49,844 bases of DNA from DASWJQ01 sp964517315 (GTDB lineage Bacteria; Chloroflexota; Anaerolineae; Anaerolineales; E44-bin32): contig CAZFCJ010000012.1 in NCBI GenBank assembly GCA_964517315.1, positions 1 to 49,844 on the forward strand. The letters run 5' to 3'. A model generated the notes under the pieces. That model made no database searches. It was given only the letters and a program-made list of their open reading frames with translations, and was not told where the DNA came from. Shown in pieces: positions 1 through 8,363 of the stretch. A program made the position numbers and the translations under genes. Within the stretch, counting starts at the first letter, position 1, and the number at the start of each line of letters is the position of its first letter.

Positions 1-252
1 GGTGAGATCGAGAGGCTCCGCGCCCTAGAGGCCGGTCGGGGTTGGAAGATCCGGGTTGAAGGCCGGCGGGACCAGTTTTCGTTCCGCACGGCGAGCACGC
101 TGCGCTTAGGCTCTTACGACGAGATGCCGCTCGGCTTCTCGGAAGGAGAGCGATTGGCCGGCTTCATCCGGTCCCGGGCGGAATTGTCGCCGCCGTCGAA
201 ACGAACCGGGGGTTGGATCTGCACCACCGGGCGTGAAGCGTCCGCTTTGTGA
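1..252 (+). CDS. C-terminal end of an unidentified open frame (partial)
   Basis: An 83-codon frame is open from the first base of the window and stops with TGA at 250-252, 39 bases before tyrS. The third codon positions are mostly G or C, like the neighbouring genes, but an 83-codon open frame can occur by chance in DNA this GC-rich. The peptide is rich in Arg, Glu and Gly, with no motif I recognise. It could be the tail of a real gene cut by the window edge, or part of the tyrS leader. A T-box leader was considered and not supported. Confidence 0.3.
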   Translation, partial: GEIERLRALEAGRGWKIRVEGRRDQFSFRTASTLRLGSYDEMPLGFSEGERLAGFIRSRAELSPPSKRTGGWICTTGREASAL

Positions 253-291
253 GTGCGGCGAGCCCGGCGCGGTTGAGGAAAGGGAGCGTTA

Positions 292-1536
292 ATGCCTGAT
301 CGAACCATCGACGAGCAAGTCAATCTGCTCATGCAGGGAACCGAGTACGGCGATGATCAGCTGCGGCAGGCGATGGCCGATGAGTTGAGAGAGCGCTTAG
401 AGGGCGCCCAGGCCGATGGTCGTGGACTCCGCGTCTACTGCGGTTTTGACCCCCGCACCTCCGATCTCCACCTGGGTCACATGGTGCCGATTCGCAAGCT
501 CCATCAGTTCCAGGAGCTCGGTCACGAAGTGATCTTCCTGGTGGGCCGCTTTACGGCCTTAATCGGCGACCCCTCGGACAAGGACAAGCTGCGGGAGCAA
601 ATCACCATGGAAGAGGCCACCGCCAACGCCGAGAGCTACGCCGATCAAGCCTACCGGACCGGCCTGCTCGACCCGCAACGCACCCGCATCGAATACAACG
701 ACACGTGGCTGAGCGGGCTCTCCTTCAGCGATCTGATCGACGTCGCCTCGAACTTCACCGTGCAGCAGTTCTTAGCGCGCGAGATGTTCCGCAAGCGTTT
801 CGACGAGGGCGATGCCATCTTCCTGCATGAGTTTTTCTACGCGTTGATGCAGGCCTACGACGCCTATCACCTGCGGACCGACGTTCAGGTCGGCGGTTCC
901 GACCAGCTTTTCAACATCGTCACCGCGGGGCGCAAGCTGATGGAGGCCAAGGGCCTCGAGCCGAACGTGGGCATCATTCTGGGAATCCTGCCCGGTACCG
1001 ACGGGAAGGTCAAGATGAGCAAGTCGCTCGGGAATCACATCCCCCTGCTATCCAGCCCGGAGGACATGTTCGGCAAGGTGATGAGCATCCCCGACGAGGC
1101 CATGGGTGCTTACTTCCGAATGGCGACGCTGTGGGAGCCGCCGGAGGTCGAGCGAGTGGAGGCCGCCCTCCGCTCCGGGCAGGCGCATCCCCGCGACGTG
1201 AAGATGGATCTGGCGCGATCGATCGTGGCCATCTACCACGGAGAGGACGCTGCCGCCGCCGCGCAGGAGAGCTTCGAGCGCGTGTTTCAGCAGGGGGGCG
1301 TGCCGAAGGACATAGAAACCCTGCGGCTGCGGTCGGACATGTCGTTGTTGGATGTCATCATGGAAGCCGAACTGGCCCCGAGCAAGAGTCAGGCGCGGCG
1401 GTTGATCGACCAGGACGCCGTGCGTTTGGACGATGAAGTGCTCGACGACCCGTACATGGTCTTCGAACTGAACGCGCCGGCGGTCCTGCGGGTCGGCAAG
1501 CGCCGCTTCGTCGAGCTGATCCCCGCCGACGAATAG
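292..1536 (+). CDS. tyrS: Tyrosyl-tRNA synthetase
   Basis: This class I aminoacyl-tRNA synthetase charges tRNA-Tyr in the cytoplasm. The 414-aa protein has the HIGH-type motif HLGH at residues 60-63, the tyrosine-site segment QVGGSDQ near 199-205 and the KMSKS loop at 241-245. A C-terminal S4-like RNA-binding domain covers about 350-410. The compact N-terminus and the form of these motifs resemble the TyrZ-type bacterial enzymes more than the TyrS type. The ATG at 292 is preceded by a Shine-Dalgarno sequence AGGGAG at 281-286. It converges with rtcB, leaving 57 bases that hold only short GC-rich palindromes. No T-box antiterminator was recognised upstream, although the window starts too close to exclude one completely. 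Confidence 0.97.
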   Translation: MPDRTIDEQVNLLMQGTEYGDDQLRQAMADELRERLEGAQADGRGLRVYCGFDPRTSDLHLGHMVPIRKLHQFQELGHEVIFLVGRFTALIGDPSDKDKLREQITMEEATANAESYADQAYRTGLLDPQRTRIEYNDTWLSGLSFSDLIDVASNFTVQQFLAREMFRKRFDEGDAIFLHEFFYALMQAYDAYHLRTDVQVGGSDQLFNIVTAGRKLMEAKGLEPNVGIILGILPGTDGKVKMSKSLGNHIPLLSSPEDMFGKVMSIPDEAMGAYFRMATLWEPPEVERVEAALRSGQAHPRDVKMDLARSIVAIYHGEDAAAAAQESFERVFQQGGVPKDIETLRLRSDMSLLDVIMEAELAPSKSQARRLIDQDAVRLDDEVLDDPYMVFELNAPAVLRVGKRRFVELIPADE

Positions 1537-1593
1537 CCGCCGGCCGCGCAGGGGATCCCCGGCTTGCTTAGGCCTGAGAGCGGCCGCGAGCCA

Positions 1594-3045
1594 TCAACCT
1601 TTGATCACCGCGATGGGCCGCAAGCGGGCCACCTTTTCGGCGATGCCGGCCTTGCTGACCACCTCGACGACCGAGTCGACGTCCTTGTAGGCGAGGGGGG
1701 CTTCCTCGGCGAGGCCGGGCATGGAGCCGGCGCGGACGCTGATGCCACGGTCCTCGAGCTCATCGCGCAGGTCCTCACCCCAAACCGTCTTCTTGGCCTG
1801 GGTCCTGCTCATCGTGCGGCCGGCGCCGTGGCAGGTGGAGCCGAAGGCCTCGACCATGCTGCCCTCGGTCCCCATGAGCACCCATGAGGCCGTGCCCATG
1901 CTGCCGGGCACCAAGACCGGCTGGCCGAGGTCCCGGTAAACATGCGGCAAACCCTCGAAGCCCGGGCCGAACGCTCGGGTTGCGCCCTTGCGATGGACGC
2001 ACACGTTGACGCGAGAGCCGTTGACCTGGTGCTGCTCCATTTTGCCCATATTGTGCGCGATGTCGTACACGGGATAAAGGTCGAAGTCCGGCACGGTTCC
2101 CGCCAGGACTTCCTCAAACGCGCGGCGGGCGTGGTGCGCCACGACCTGACGGTTGGCGAAGGCGTAGTTCGCGCCGCAAGCCATCGCCTTGAGATAGCGC
2201 TGTCCCTCTTCCGAGTGGATGGGCGCGCACACGAGCTCGCGGTCCGGGAGATCGATGCCGTATTTCTTGACCGCCGACTGGAAGTCCTTCACGTAGTCGG
2301 TGCAAATCTGGTGGCCGAAGCCGCGTGATCCGCAGTGAATGAGGACCGTCAGCATGCCCTTCTGCAGTCCCATGGCCCGGGCCGCTTCTTGGTGGAAGAT
2401 CTGATCGATGACCTCCACCTCCAAGAAGTGATTGCCGGCTCCCAGGGTCCCCAGTTGGGGCTGGCCGCGCTTCAGCGCTCGGGCGCTGACCGCGCTGGGG
2501 TCGGCTCCGGGGATCTGCCCCGCCTCCTCGGTCAAATCGGCGTCTTCCTGGCGGCCATAGCCGTTCTTCGCCGCCCACTGCGCACCCTGGACGCACACTT
2601 CCTCAAGCTGCTTCTGGTTCAGCGGCACCGTTCCGCCTTCGCCGACCCCGCTGGGGCAGTTGGCGTACAGCGCGCTGGCCAGGTCCGGAATCGCCTCACG
2701 GACGGCTTCGAAGTCAATGTCCGTCCTCAGCAGCCTCACGCCGCAGTTGATGTCGTAGCCGATGGCTCCGGGTGAGATGATCCCCTCTTCAGCGTCCGAG
2801 GCGGCTACACCCCCGACAGGGAATCCGTAGCCTTGATGGACGTCGGGCATGACGACGACATGGCTCACCAGGCCGGGAAGCGAAGCGGTGTTGACCGCTT
2901 GGCTGAATGACTTGTCGCCGAGAGCCTGTTCGAGGATCTCTTCATCTGCGAACACCCTCACCGGGACGCGCATGTCCTCGCGGAATGAGGTGGGGATTTC
3001 CCAGACGTATGGTTTTCTCCGCTGGAAATCTTGTTTGCGAACCAT
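1594..3045 (-). CDS. rtcB: RNA-splicing ligase RtcB
   Basis: RtcB joins 2',3'-cyclic phosphate or 3'-phosphate RNA ends to 5'-OH ends with GTP and Mn2+. It acts in RNA repair or tRNA splicing. In this 483-aa protein the metal and guanylylation residues of the archaeal enzyme are all present in order: D98 and C101 (GYDINCGVR), H206 (GAGNHFLEV), H237 (IHCGSRG), H331 (AHNMGK) and H406 (CHGAGR). H406 is the expected GMP attachment site. An upstream in-frame ATG at 3066 exists, but the ATG at 3045 has a textbook AGGAGG six bases before it, so I start there. The archease gene, its known activator, lies just upstream on the same strand with a 28-base gap. No rtcA or rtcR is visible. Confidence 0.97.
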   Translation of the reverse strand: MVRKQDFQRRKPYVWEIPTSFREDMRVPVRVFADEEILEQALGDKSFSQAVNTASLPGLVSHVVVMPDVHQGYGFPVGGVAASDAEEGIISPGAIGYDINCGVRLLRTDIDFEAVREAIPDLASALYANCPSGVGEGGTVPLNQKQLEEVCVQGAQWAAKNGYGRQEDADLTEEAGQIPGADPSAVSARALKRGQPQLGTLGAGNHFLEVEVIDQIFHQEAARAMGLQKGMLTVLIHCGSRGFGHQICTDYVKDFQSAVKKYGIDLPDRELVCAPIHSEEGQRYLKAMACGANYAFANRQVVAHHARRAFEEVLAGTVPDFDLYPVYDIAHNMGKMEQHQVNGSRVNVCVHRKGATRAFGPGFEGLPHVYRDLGQPVLVPGSMGTASWVLMGTEGSMVEAFGSTCHGAGRTMSRTQAKKTVWGEDLRDELEDRGISVRAGSMPGLAEEAPLAYKDVDSVVEVVSKAGIAEKVARLRPIAVIKG

Positions 3046-3073
3046 CGTTCGCCTCCTGATGTACACGGGAGGG

Positions 3074-3487
3074 TCAAACGTCGAAGACGATAACCGTCTC
3101 GAGCCTCCCGTTCCGCTTTTCTATGTTCAATTCGTGATAGGTAACGGCCTTGATGTGCTTTTTCGGCCGCGGTGCTGGAACCTCAAGGATCCGGCCTTTC
3201 AGGGCGGGACTCTCTTCGACTTGAAGATCAAGTTCCGCGCAGGTGACGTACCGAGTTTCAAGTGCGTAAAGCAGTTCGTGCAGCCAGTCGACCAGGAGCG
3301 TCTCGAAGTCCGGCGCTTCAAGTTCAATCTCACGCCATGAACCTTGGGACCTCCGCTCCGGACGGACTTCGACGAGGGCGAGCATGCTTTGGGCCGCCTG
3401 GATGAACAGCTCGGTCATGTTCGGAGCCCAAACGCGGAGGGACCATTCGGCGGTGTGGTCGACTTCTTCGTAGCCGCGGTCCGTCAT
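3074..3487 (-). CDS. Archease, RtcB activator
   Basis: Archease lets RtcB turn over many times by promoting its guanylylation. This 137-aa protein begins with the family signature around EEVDHTAEW, where D10 is a likely metal ligand, and ends with a conserved-type acidic tail (VIVFDV). The frame stays open further upstream, to 3670, but that part would overlap the divergent FHA gene and has no family similarity. The ATG at 3487 matches the family start. A TATACT -10 element ends eight bases before this ATG, which predicts an mRNA with almost no leader. It is the first gene of an archease-rtcB operon. Confidence 0.92.
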   Translation of the reverse strand: MTDRGYEEVDHTAEWSLRVWAPNMTELFIQAAQSMLALVEVRPERRSQGSWREIELEAPDFETLLVDWLHELLYALETRYVTCAELDLQVEESPALKGRILEVPAPRPKKHIKAVTYHELNIEKRNGRLETVIVFDV

Positions 3488-3501
3488 CGCTTTTAAGTAT
3501 A
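3488..3501 (-). promoter_or_regulatory. Near-leaderless promoter of archease-rtcB
   Basis: TATACT on the minus strand (plus-strand 3496-3501) sits eight bases before the archease ATG, so the expected start of transcription falls within about two bases of the start codon. I see no clear -35 hexamer at the right distance. Confidence 0.5.
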
Positions 3502-3513
3502 AGGCACTGCGAA

Positions 3514-3541
3514 TTGTAGCCTGCGCTGTGTGGCGTATAAT
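3514..3541 (+). promoter_or_regulatory. Promoter of the first FHA gene
   Basis: A perfect TATAAT -10 lies at 3536-3541, with a weak -35 (TTGTAG, 3514-3519) 16 bases upstream. The FHA gene ATG at 3552 is only ten bases after the -10, so the predicted leader is about 4 nt or less. It is divergent from, and interleaved with, the archease promoter. Confidence 0.55.
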
Positions 3542-3551
3542 GCCAGGCACG

Positions 3552-4421
3552 ATGGCCGTGAACGAGTCGCGCCTCAAGGTGGCAATCAGGGGCTGGATCG
3601 AGGAATCTTTGGCGCCGCTTCTTCGGGAGGGCGGTGTTTCCGTGGATACCGCTGTTGAGCAATTCCTCAACGAGCTGTCGGAGCTTACCCGGGTGGACAG
3701 CGAGGGGTTCGCATATGCACCCGATCAGTACACTTTAAGCGTTCATCCGGCGGCGATGGTCGGAGTCGGGCAGACCATCAGCCACGTTCACAGTGCGCTC
3801 TCGCGCTCATTTGAACAGTTGTTGGCCGACGTCGGGTACAAGCTGACCCGTCGTCTCCACATCACACTGGCGACGGATCCGACGCTGAAGGAAGGGTCCA
3901 TGCACGTGATCGCCTGGCACAGCGGAGATCCCCTCAATGTGACCCGTGATCTTGATCCGGATAAGGTCGGCGAAACCGGTGTTCCCCCCGAAGGCGCCTT
4001 CTTGATGGTAGCTGGTCAGCGGCATATGGCCTTGAATCAGCCGGAAGTCCGCATCGGAAGGTTGCGCGAAAACGATCTCGTCCTGGAGGACCCTCACATC
4101 TCCCGCAGGCACGCGCTGGTGCGATTGGAAAACAGCCGCTATGTGCTTTACGATCTGAAATCGACGGGGGGCACCAAAGTTAATGACGTCGATATCAGCT
4201 CTCATACGCTGCGCCCGGGGGATGTGATACGAGTGGCGAACATCGAGATCGTCTACGGAGAGGAGCCTGGCAGGCCTCCGGAGGAAGCACCCGAATACAC
4301 ACCTCCGCAGGCGCCTGAGGCACCTGAGGATGACGTGACCCCGCTTGACCTGCATCGGGTCAATTCTCCGACCACCTGGACTTATGAAAAGCCAAAAGCC
4401 GAGGACGATCAGGAGAGCTGA
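3552..4421 (+). CDS. DUF3662-FHA protein (FhaA-like), copy 1
   Basis: This 289-aa protein has the N-terminal DUF3662 domain (about 5-125) found in actinobacterial FhaA, then a linker and an FHA phosphothreonine-binding domain at about 140-235. The FHA landmarks are IGR (158-160), SRRH (174-177), STGGT (194-198) and N201. The C-terminus is Pro/Glu-rich. FhaA-type proteins dock onto Thr-phosphorylated partners of the cell-wall and division machinery. An in-frame upstream ATG at 3540 lies inside the -10 element, so the ATG at 3552 is the better start. It is followed by a paralogue of the same architecture, a membrane FHA protein and, after mtnP, a SEDS polymerase. No Ser/Thr kinase or phosphatase gene is in the window. 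Confidence 0.88.
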   Translation: MAVNESRLKVAIRGWIEESLAPLLREGGVSVDTAVEQFLNELSELTRVDSEGFAYAPDQYTLSVHPAAMVGVGQTISHVHSALSRSFEQLLADVGYKLTRRLHITLATDPTLKEGSMHVIAWHSGDPLNVTRDLDPDKVGETGVPPEGAFLMVAGQRHMALNQPEVRIGRLRENDLVLEDPHISRRHALVRLENSRYVLYDLKSTGGTKVNDVDISSHTLRPGDVIRVANIEIVYGEEPGRPPEEAPEYTPPQAPEAPEDDVTPLDLHRVNSPTTWTYEKPKAEDDQES

Positions 4422-4474
4422 GAGGCCGGCAGCAGGGATGCGCCCCCCTGGGGAACCTCTCAGGCAGTCCGTCG

Positions 4475-4488
4475 TATAATCCAATTTC
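4475..4488 (+). promoter_or_regulatory. Leaderless promoter of the second FHA gene
   Basis: TATAAT at 4475-4480 ends eight bases before the ATG at 4489. The expected transcription start is at or within two bases of the start codon. No convincing -35 is present. Confidence 0.5.
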
Positions 4489-5313
4489 ATGAGGGAGCGG
4501 CTGGATCGTTTGGAGCAAAGGCTTGAGAATATCATCGAAGGGTCATTGGCGAGCCTTCTGGGGGCCCGTCTGAGTGCGGGCACGGTGGCCAGCAAGCTGA
4601 CGGCGGCGATGGCCGAGGTCGTCAAAGAGGACGAAGGCGGCCGCACCTACGCTCCCGACAAGTACGCCCTCACCCTGAACCCTCAGGACGCGGAGACGTT
4701 GCTCACCGAGGAGCCTGGGGTGCAGGAGAAGTTGAGCCAGGGGTTGCTTGAGGCGGCGCGCGAATCCGACCTGGTGCTCGCTCGAGATCCCCACATCACC
4801 ATCGCGGCGGATCCGACGCTTCACCGCTGGGAAGTCAGGGCGGTGGCCTGGCACAGCGGGAACCCGCTGGAGTTCACCCATGCAATGGAGAGACCCGGCG
4901 GGGGAGAGCACCCCGAACCTCCCGGCGGAGCGTTCCTGATCGTCGACGGCAGAGGGCACTTCTCCCTCGACCGGCCGGTCATCAACATCGGCCGGCGGCT
5001 CGACAACCAGCTCATTCTGGACAACCCGCGAGTTTCGCGGACCCATGCACAGTTGCGAGTGCGCGAAGGTCGCTACGTTCTGTTCGATCTGGGATCGACT
5101 GCGGGCACTCAGGTCAACGGCCGGTCGATAAAACAACACGTCCTGCGCGCTGGAGATGTAATCAAAATCGCCGATGTGCGCCTGGTGTACGGTGAAGATC
5201 CCACCGGCCCGCCGGACCCCACGGCGACCTACTCGCCGCCATTTCCGCCTCAACCCGCGGGTGATCTGCGAACCCGCAGCGACATCCGGGAGGATGACGG
5301 TCCGGACGCATGA
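4489..5313 (+). CDS. DUF3662-FHA protein (FhaA-like), copy 2
   Basis: This 274-aa paralogue of the preceding gene has the same layout. The DUF3662 domain is at about 5-125, including the WHSGNPL stretch shared with copy 1. The FHA domain is at about 138-232, with IGR (157-159), SRTH (173-176), STAGT and N200. The tail is Pro-rich and acidic. The two copies have clearly diverged in their N-terminal halves, so the duplication is old and they probably bind different partners. It has its own near-leaderless promoter 68 bases after copy 1. Its stop overlaps the next start as ATGA, so the third FHA gene is translationally coupled to it. Confidence 0.88.
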   Translation: MRERLDRLEQRLENIIEGSLASLLGARLSAGTVASKLTAAMAEVVKEDEGGRTYAPDKYALTLNPQDAETLLTEEPGVQEKLSQGLLEAARESDLVLARDPHITIAADPTLHRWEVRAVAWHSGNPLEFTHAMERPGGGEHPEPPGGAFLIVDGRGHFSLDRPVINIGRRLDNQLILDNPRVSRTHAQLRVREGRYVLFDLGSTAGTQVNGRSIKQHVLRAGDVIKIADVRLVYGEDPTGPPDPTATYSPPFPPQPAGDLRTRSDIREDDGPDA

Positions 5314-5795
5314 CCCCAGATCAACTGCTCTTCGGTCTGCGTGTTTTGGCGGCGCTGGTCCTGTACGGCTTCTTGAGCGCGCTGCTGTTGTTCCTGTGGC
5401 GCGATTTGCGCTCAGCCGGGCAGGACCCGTGGCGCGCCCCCGAGGCACATTTGGTCATTCTCGAGGGGCAGCACGCCGGGGAACGATATTCGCTGCAACC
5501 GACGACCGATATCGGCCGAGGGGGCGGTAATATCATCCAGTTAGAGGATGAGACGGTTTCCGGCCAGCACGCCCGGATCAGCTACCAAGGGGGACAGTGG
5601 TGGCTCGAGGACCTGGCCTCCCGCAACGGCACCAGGGTCGACGAGCTGCTGGTTCAGGAGCCGCTGGTGATCACGTACGGGGAGAAGTTAAGCCTCGGGC
5701 GCGTCAGCGCTCGAATGGAGGTGGGTCCCGTCCCGGAGCAGGACGGACATGGTCGGTCCGAGTTCTCTCCGGATAAAGAGGTCGCCGAAGCCTGA
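5310..5795 (+). CDS. Membrane-anchored FHA protein (FhaB/FipA-like)
   Basis: This 161-aa protein has one N-terminal membrane segment (about residues 7-30, LFGLRVLAALVLYGFLSALL) followed by a cytoplasmic FHA domain. The domain has IGR at 68-70, SGQH at 84-87 and SRNGT at 104-108. This is the layout of actinobacterial FhaB/FipA, which links phospho-signalling to the divisome. Residue 111, where an Asn often follows the GT motif, is Asp here. It starts inside the stop of the preceding FHA gene (ATGA overlap) and is followed by about 100 bases without an obvious gene before mtnP. Confidence 0.85.
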   Translation: MTPDQLLFGLRVLAALVLYGFLSALLLFLWRDLRSAGQDPWRAPEAHLVILEGQHAGERYSLQPTTDIGRGGGNIIQLEDETVSGQHARISYQGGQWWLEDLASRNGTRVDELLVQEPLVITYGEKLSLGRVSARMEVGPVPEQDGHGRSEFSPDKEVAEA

Positions 5796-5896
5796 CTGGG
5801 CGCGAACTGGCCAAGGCCATTCGGTGAGATGACCGTCGAGTAGGGCGGCCCGAAGTAGTGGGGTGAACGTGAATGCACAGGAAATGAGCGGACTCC

Positions 5897-6763
5897 ATGC
5901 AAGATAGCGCGGAAATTGCCGTGCTCGGCGGCTCCGGCCTGTACGAGATCGAGGGTCTTGAAGACGTCAGCGAGATGCGTGTGGACACGCCGTTCGGTGA
6001 GCCGAGCGCCCCCCTTATCCTCGGGACTCTGCACGATCGTCGAGTCGCTTTCTTGGCCCGTCACGGGCAGGGACATGTTCTTTCGCCGAGCGAAGTCAAT
6101 TATCGCGCCAACATCTATGCGCTCAAACGGATCGGCGTGTCCAGAGTCATCTCGGTGAGCGCGTGCGGCTCGCTGCGGGAGGATTTCTCGCCGGGGGAAG
6201 TGGTCGTCCCCGACCAGCTTTACGACAACACAAAATCGCGCGAAATGACATTTTTTGGGGCCGGGCTCGTCGCACATGTTGATGTGGCGGATCCGTTCTG
6301 CCCCGATCTTTCGCCTGACCTGGCGGACAGCGTTCAGGAGCAAGGTGGGGTCGTCCACCGGGGCGGCGCATACATCACCGTCGAGGGGCCGCGATTCTCC
6401 ACCCGGGCCGAATCCAATACCTATCGCGCCTGGGGTATGTCGATCATCGGCATGACCACCTCGCCCGAAGCGTTTTTGGCCCGGGAGGCCGAGATGTGTT
6501 ATGCGGTGCTCGCCCATGTCACGGACTATGATGTGTGGCGGACGACGGATGAGCCCGTCACCGTGGAGATGGTCTTTCGCATCCTCAACCAGAACACGGA
6601 GTTGGCGAAGCGGTCGATCGTCGATTTGCTGGAGCACGTTCCGACCCGAGGTGATTGCGACTGCCATGAAGCACTGGCGGCTGCGCTGACGACGGACGCG
6701 GCTCATATCGACCCGCAAGCCCGCCAGCGATTATCCCTTCTCGTTGACAAGTATCTCACCTGA
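5897..6763 (+). CDS. mtnP: 5'-methylthioadenosine / purine nucleoside phosphorylase
   Basis: This 288-aa protein of the PNP/MTAP family 2 cleaves methylthioadenosine (or a purine nucleoside) with phosphate, in methionine salvage. It starts with the phosphate-loop motif GGSGLYE and carries ARHGQGH and VEGPRFSTRAES. The purine-site region is MTTSPEAFLAREAEMCYA followed by TDYDVW. These match MTAP well, but family members vary between adenine, guanine and hypoxanthine substrates, so the exact substrate is not certain. The gene sits between the FHA genes and the SEDS gene and overlaps the latter by 20 bases, which suggests co-transcription without a functional link. The Shine-Dalgarno sequence is weak. 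Confidence 0.88.
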   Translation: MQDSAEIAVLGGSGLYEIEGLEDVSEMRVDTPFGEPSAPLILGTLHDRRVAFLARHGQGHVLSPSEVNYRANIYALKRIGVSRVISVSACGSLREDFSPGEVVVPDQLYDNTKSREMTFFGAGLVAHVDVADPFCPDLSPDLADSVQEQGGVVHRGGAYITVEGPRFSTRAESNTYRAWGMSIIGMTTSPEAFLAREAEMCYAVLAHVTDYDVWRTTDEPVTVEMVFRILNQNTELAKRSIVDLLEHVPTRGDCDCHEALAAALTTDAAHIDPQARQRLSLLVDKYLT

Positions 6764-8264
6764 TCGGGCCTCGAGCGGCAGTCCACGCGAGGCGCTTCTG
6801 TTCGGCCTGGCGTTTGGGTTTCTTCTCCTGACCGCCACGGCGCTCGGCCTGGCCCCGGCGGCACGGAATGACGCGTGGAGCGAGATAGGCGGGCGTTGGG
6901 GCCATTTTCTGCTGCTGCCGGTCTGGTTAGCCTGCGTCGGGTGGGTCCGGCGCGTGGCGGTCGCCGAACTGCCCGAGCGGGATCCCCATCTGCTGCCGGT
7001 CGGCTACCTGCTAGCCGGCTGGGGAACGCTGATGGTGTGGCGGCTTCTCCCGGTTTTCGGATTGCGGCAAACGGCATGGTTGGGGGTCGGCACGCTGGTC
7101 CTGATCGCGGTCATGCGCGGTCCTGCCAACCTGGAGTGGTTGAGAAGATACCGCTTCCTGTGGCTGGCGGGAGGGCTGTTCCTGACCGCCCTCACGTTCC
7201 TCTTCGGCACCAATCCTTCCGGCACTGGGCCTCGCTTGTGGCTCGGGTGCTGCGGGCTGTATTTCCAGCCCTCCGAGCCACTTAGGCTGCTGTTGATCGC
7301 CTACCTCGCCGCTTACATCGCCGAGCATGTGGCACCAAGCGGGCGATACGGGACCTCAATCCTCCGTTTGCTGGGTCCCCTGGTGGTCGTATGGGGATTG
7401 TCCACGTTGTTGGTGTTCGTTCAGCGCGACCTGGGGACGGGGTCTCTATTTGTCGGGCTGCTGGCGGTGATGCTCTATGTGGCCACCCGCCGCAAAGTCG
7501 TGCTCGCCGTATCGGCGGTCTCTGTCGTATTGGCGGGAACCCTGGGCGCCCTCACATTTGACGTTGTCGCCGCTCGCGTCCGTACGTGGCTGAATCCCTG
7601 GGCCGATCCGTTGGGCAGCGGCTACCAGTTGATCAGATCGCTGACTGCGGTCGCCCGGGGAGGAGTGTTTGGGCAAGGAATCGGCATGGGGGCGCCCATG
7701 ACGGTGCCCGCCTCTCACACCGACTTCATCTTCAGCTCGGTGGCCGAGGAGTGGGGAATTGTCGGGGCGCTGGCCATGATTGGCGCCGTGGCGGTGTTGG
7801 CCGGTCGTGGGCTGCGCGCAGCGGGAAACTCCAGAAACTCATTCCACGTTTTGCTGGCTGCGGGCCTGGCGACCGGGCTGGGGTTACAGAGCATTGTGAT
7901 TATCGGTGGGGTCCTAAGGGTGTTCCCGCTGACCGGCGTCACGCTGCCGTTCGTCTCCTATGGAGGGTCGTCGCTCGTGACCAGTTTCGCCGCCCTGGCG
8001 CTCTTGCTGGTGACATCCTCTTCGCCGCCGGGCCACAACAGGTACCGGGCCAGCCTGGTCCAAGTGCACACCGGTCTTGTCGTGGCCTGGCTGATTTTGG
8101 CGGGCGCGGTCATCTGGTGGGGCGTGATCCGTGGCCCTGGGCTGATCGCGCAGCACCCCCAGCCGCAGCGACCGGTGGTTGGGAAATTCGTGCCGACCCG
8201 GGCGAGCGGCGTCGCCAGCGTCCGCCCGGGGTCGAACCTTGACCCTGTCCTGCGTCGCGGCTAG
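6744..8264 (+). CDS. SEDS-family peptidoglycan polymerase (FtsW/RodA)
   Basis: This 506-aa polytopic membrane protein makes glycan strands from lipid II together with a class B PBP. SEDS landmarks are present: the QPSE segment (about 173-176), the QRDLGTG segment, GYQLIRSLTAVARGG with GQGIGMG, HTDFIFSSVAEEWG with the presumed catalytic Asp at 327, and PLTGVTLPFVSYGGSS near the C-terminus. The N-terminus has extra membrane segments, and a cytoplasmic tail follows the last helix. I cannot decide between RodA and FtsW. The FHA neighbours favour the RodA-type locus of actinobacteria, but the partner PBP and kinases are not in the window. It overlaps mtnP by 20 bases. Confidence 0.9.
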   Translation: MTSISPDRASSGSPREALLFGLAFGFLLLTATALGLAPAARNDAWSEIGGRWGHFLLLPVWLACVGWVRRVAVAELPERDPHLLPVGYLLAGWGTLMVWRLLPVFGLRQTAWLGVGTLVLIAVMRGPANLEWLRRYRFLWLAGGLFLTALTFLFGTNPSGTGPRLWLGCCGLYFQPSEPLRLLLIAYLAAYIAEHVAPSGRYGTSILRLLGPLVVVWGLSTLLVFVQRDLGTGSLFVGLLAVMLYVATRRKVVLAVSAVSVVLAGTLGALTFDVVAARVRTWLNPWADPLGSGYQLIRSLTAVARGGVFGQGIGMGAPMTVPASHTDFIFSSVAEEWGIVGALAMIGAVAVLAGRGLRAAGNSRNSFHVLLAAGLATGLGLQSIVIIGGVLRVFPLTGVTLPFVSYGGSSLVTSFAALALLLVTSSSPPGHNRYRASLVQVHTGLVVAWLILAGAVIWWGVIRGPGLIAQHPQPQRPVVGKFVPTRASGVASVRPGSNLDPVLRRG

Positions 8265-8267
8265 AAT
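8239..8267 (+). promoter_or_regulatory. Sigma-70 promoter of ffh
   Basis: TTGACC (8239-8244) and TAGAAT (8262-8267) are separated by exactly 17 bases. Transcription should start near 8274 and give a leader of about 90 nt. The promoter overlaps the end of the SEDS gene. Confidence 0.65.
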
Positions 8268-8298
8268 GAAACCTGCACCAAGCGGTGAGATTGACAGA

Positions 8299-8358
8299 CC
8301 GCCGGCCGGAAGCTGCCTGTGGGGCAGTCCGATCGGCGGCTTGTATGTCGAGTACAAG
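8299..8358 (+). promoter_or_regulatory. Two consecutive hairpins in the ffh leader
   Basis: Hairpin 1 spans 8299-8339. Its arms pair CCGCCG with CGGCGG, CGGA with TCCG and CTGCC with GGCAG around a TGTGG loop. Hairpin 2 spans 8340-8358, with arms CTTGTA and TACAAG and a 7-base loop. The only ribosome-binding candidate for ffh (AAGAG, 8356-8360) overlaps the 3' arm of hairpin 2, so folding would restrict access to it. The function is not known; it does not match the SRP RNA consensus. Confidence 0.45.
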
Positions 8359-8363
8359 AGCGA

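Noticed and set aside
180..291. T-box leader before tyrS
   Set aside because: A stretch near 214-223 (TTGGATCTGCAC) loosely resembles the T-box core, and tyrS is a common target. The core match is poor, no terminator/antiterminator pair is seen, and the specifier region cannot be placed.
8268..8363. Small SRP RNA gene in the ffh leader
   Set aside because: Position and a GGAAG stretch raised the idea, but the conserved GGUCAGGUCCGGAAGG-type apical core and its partner strand are absent.
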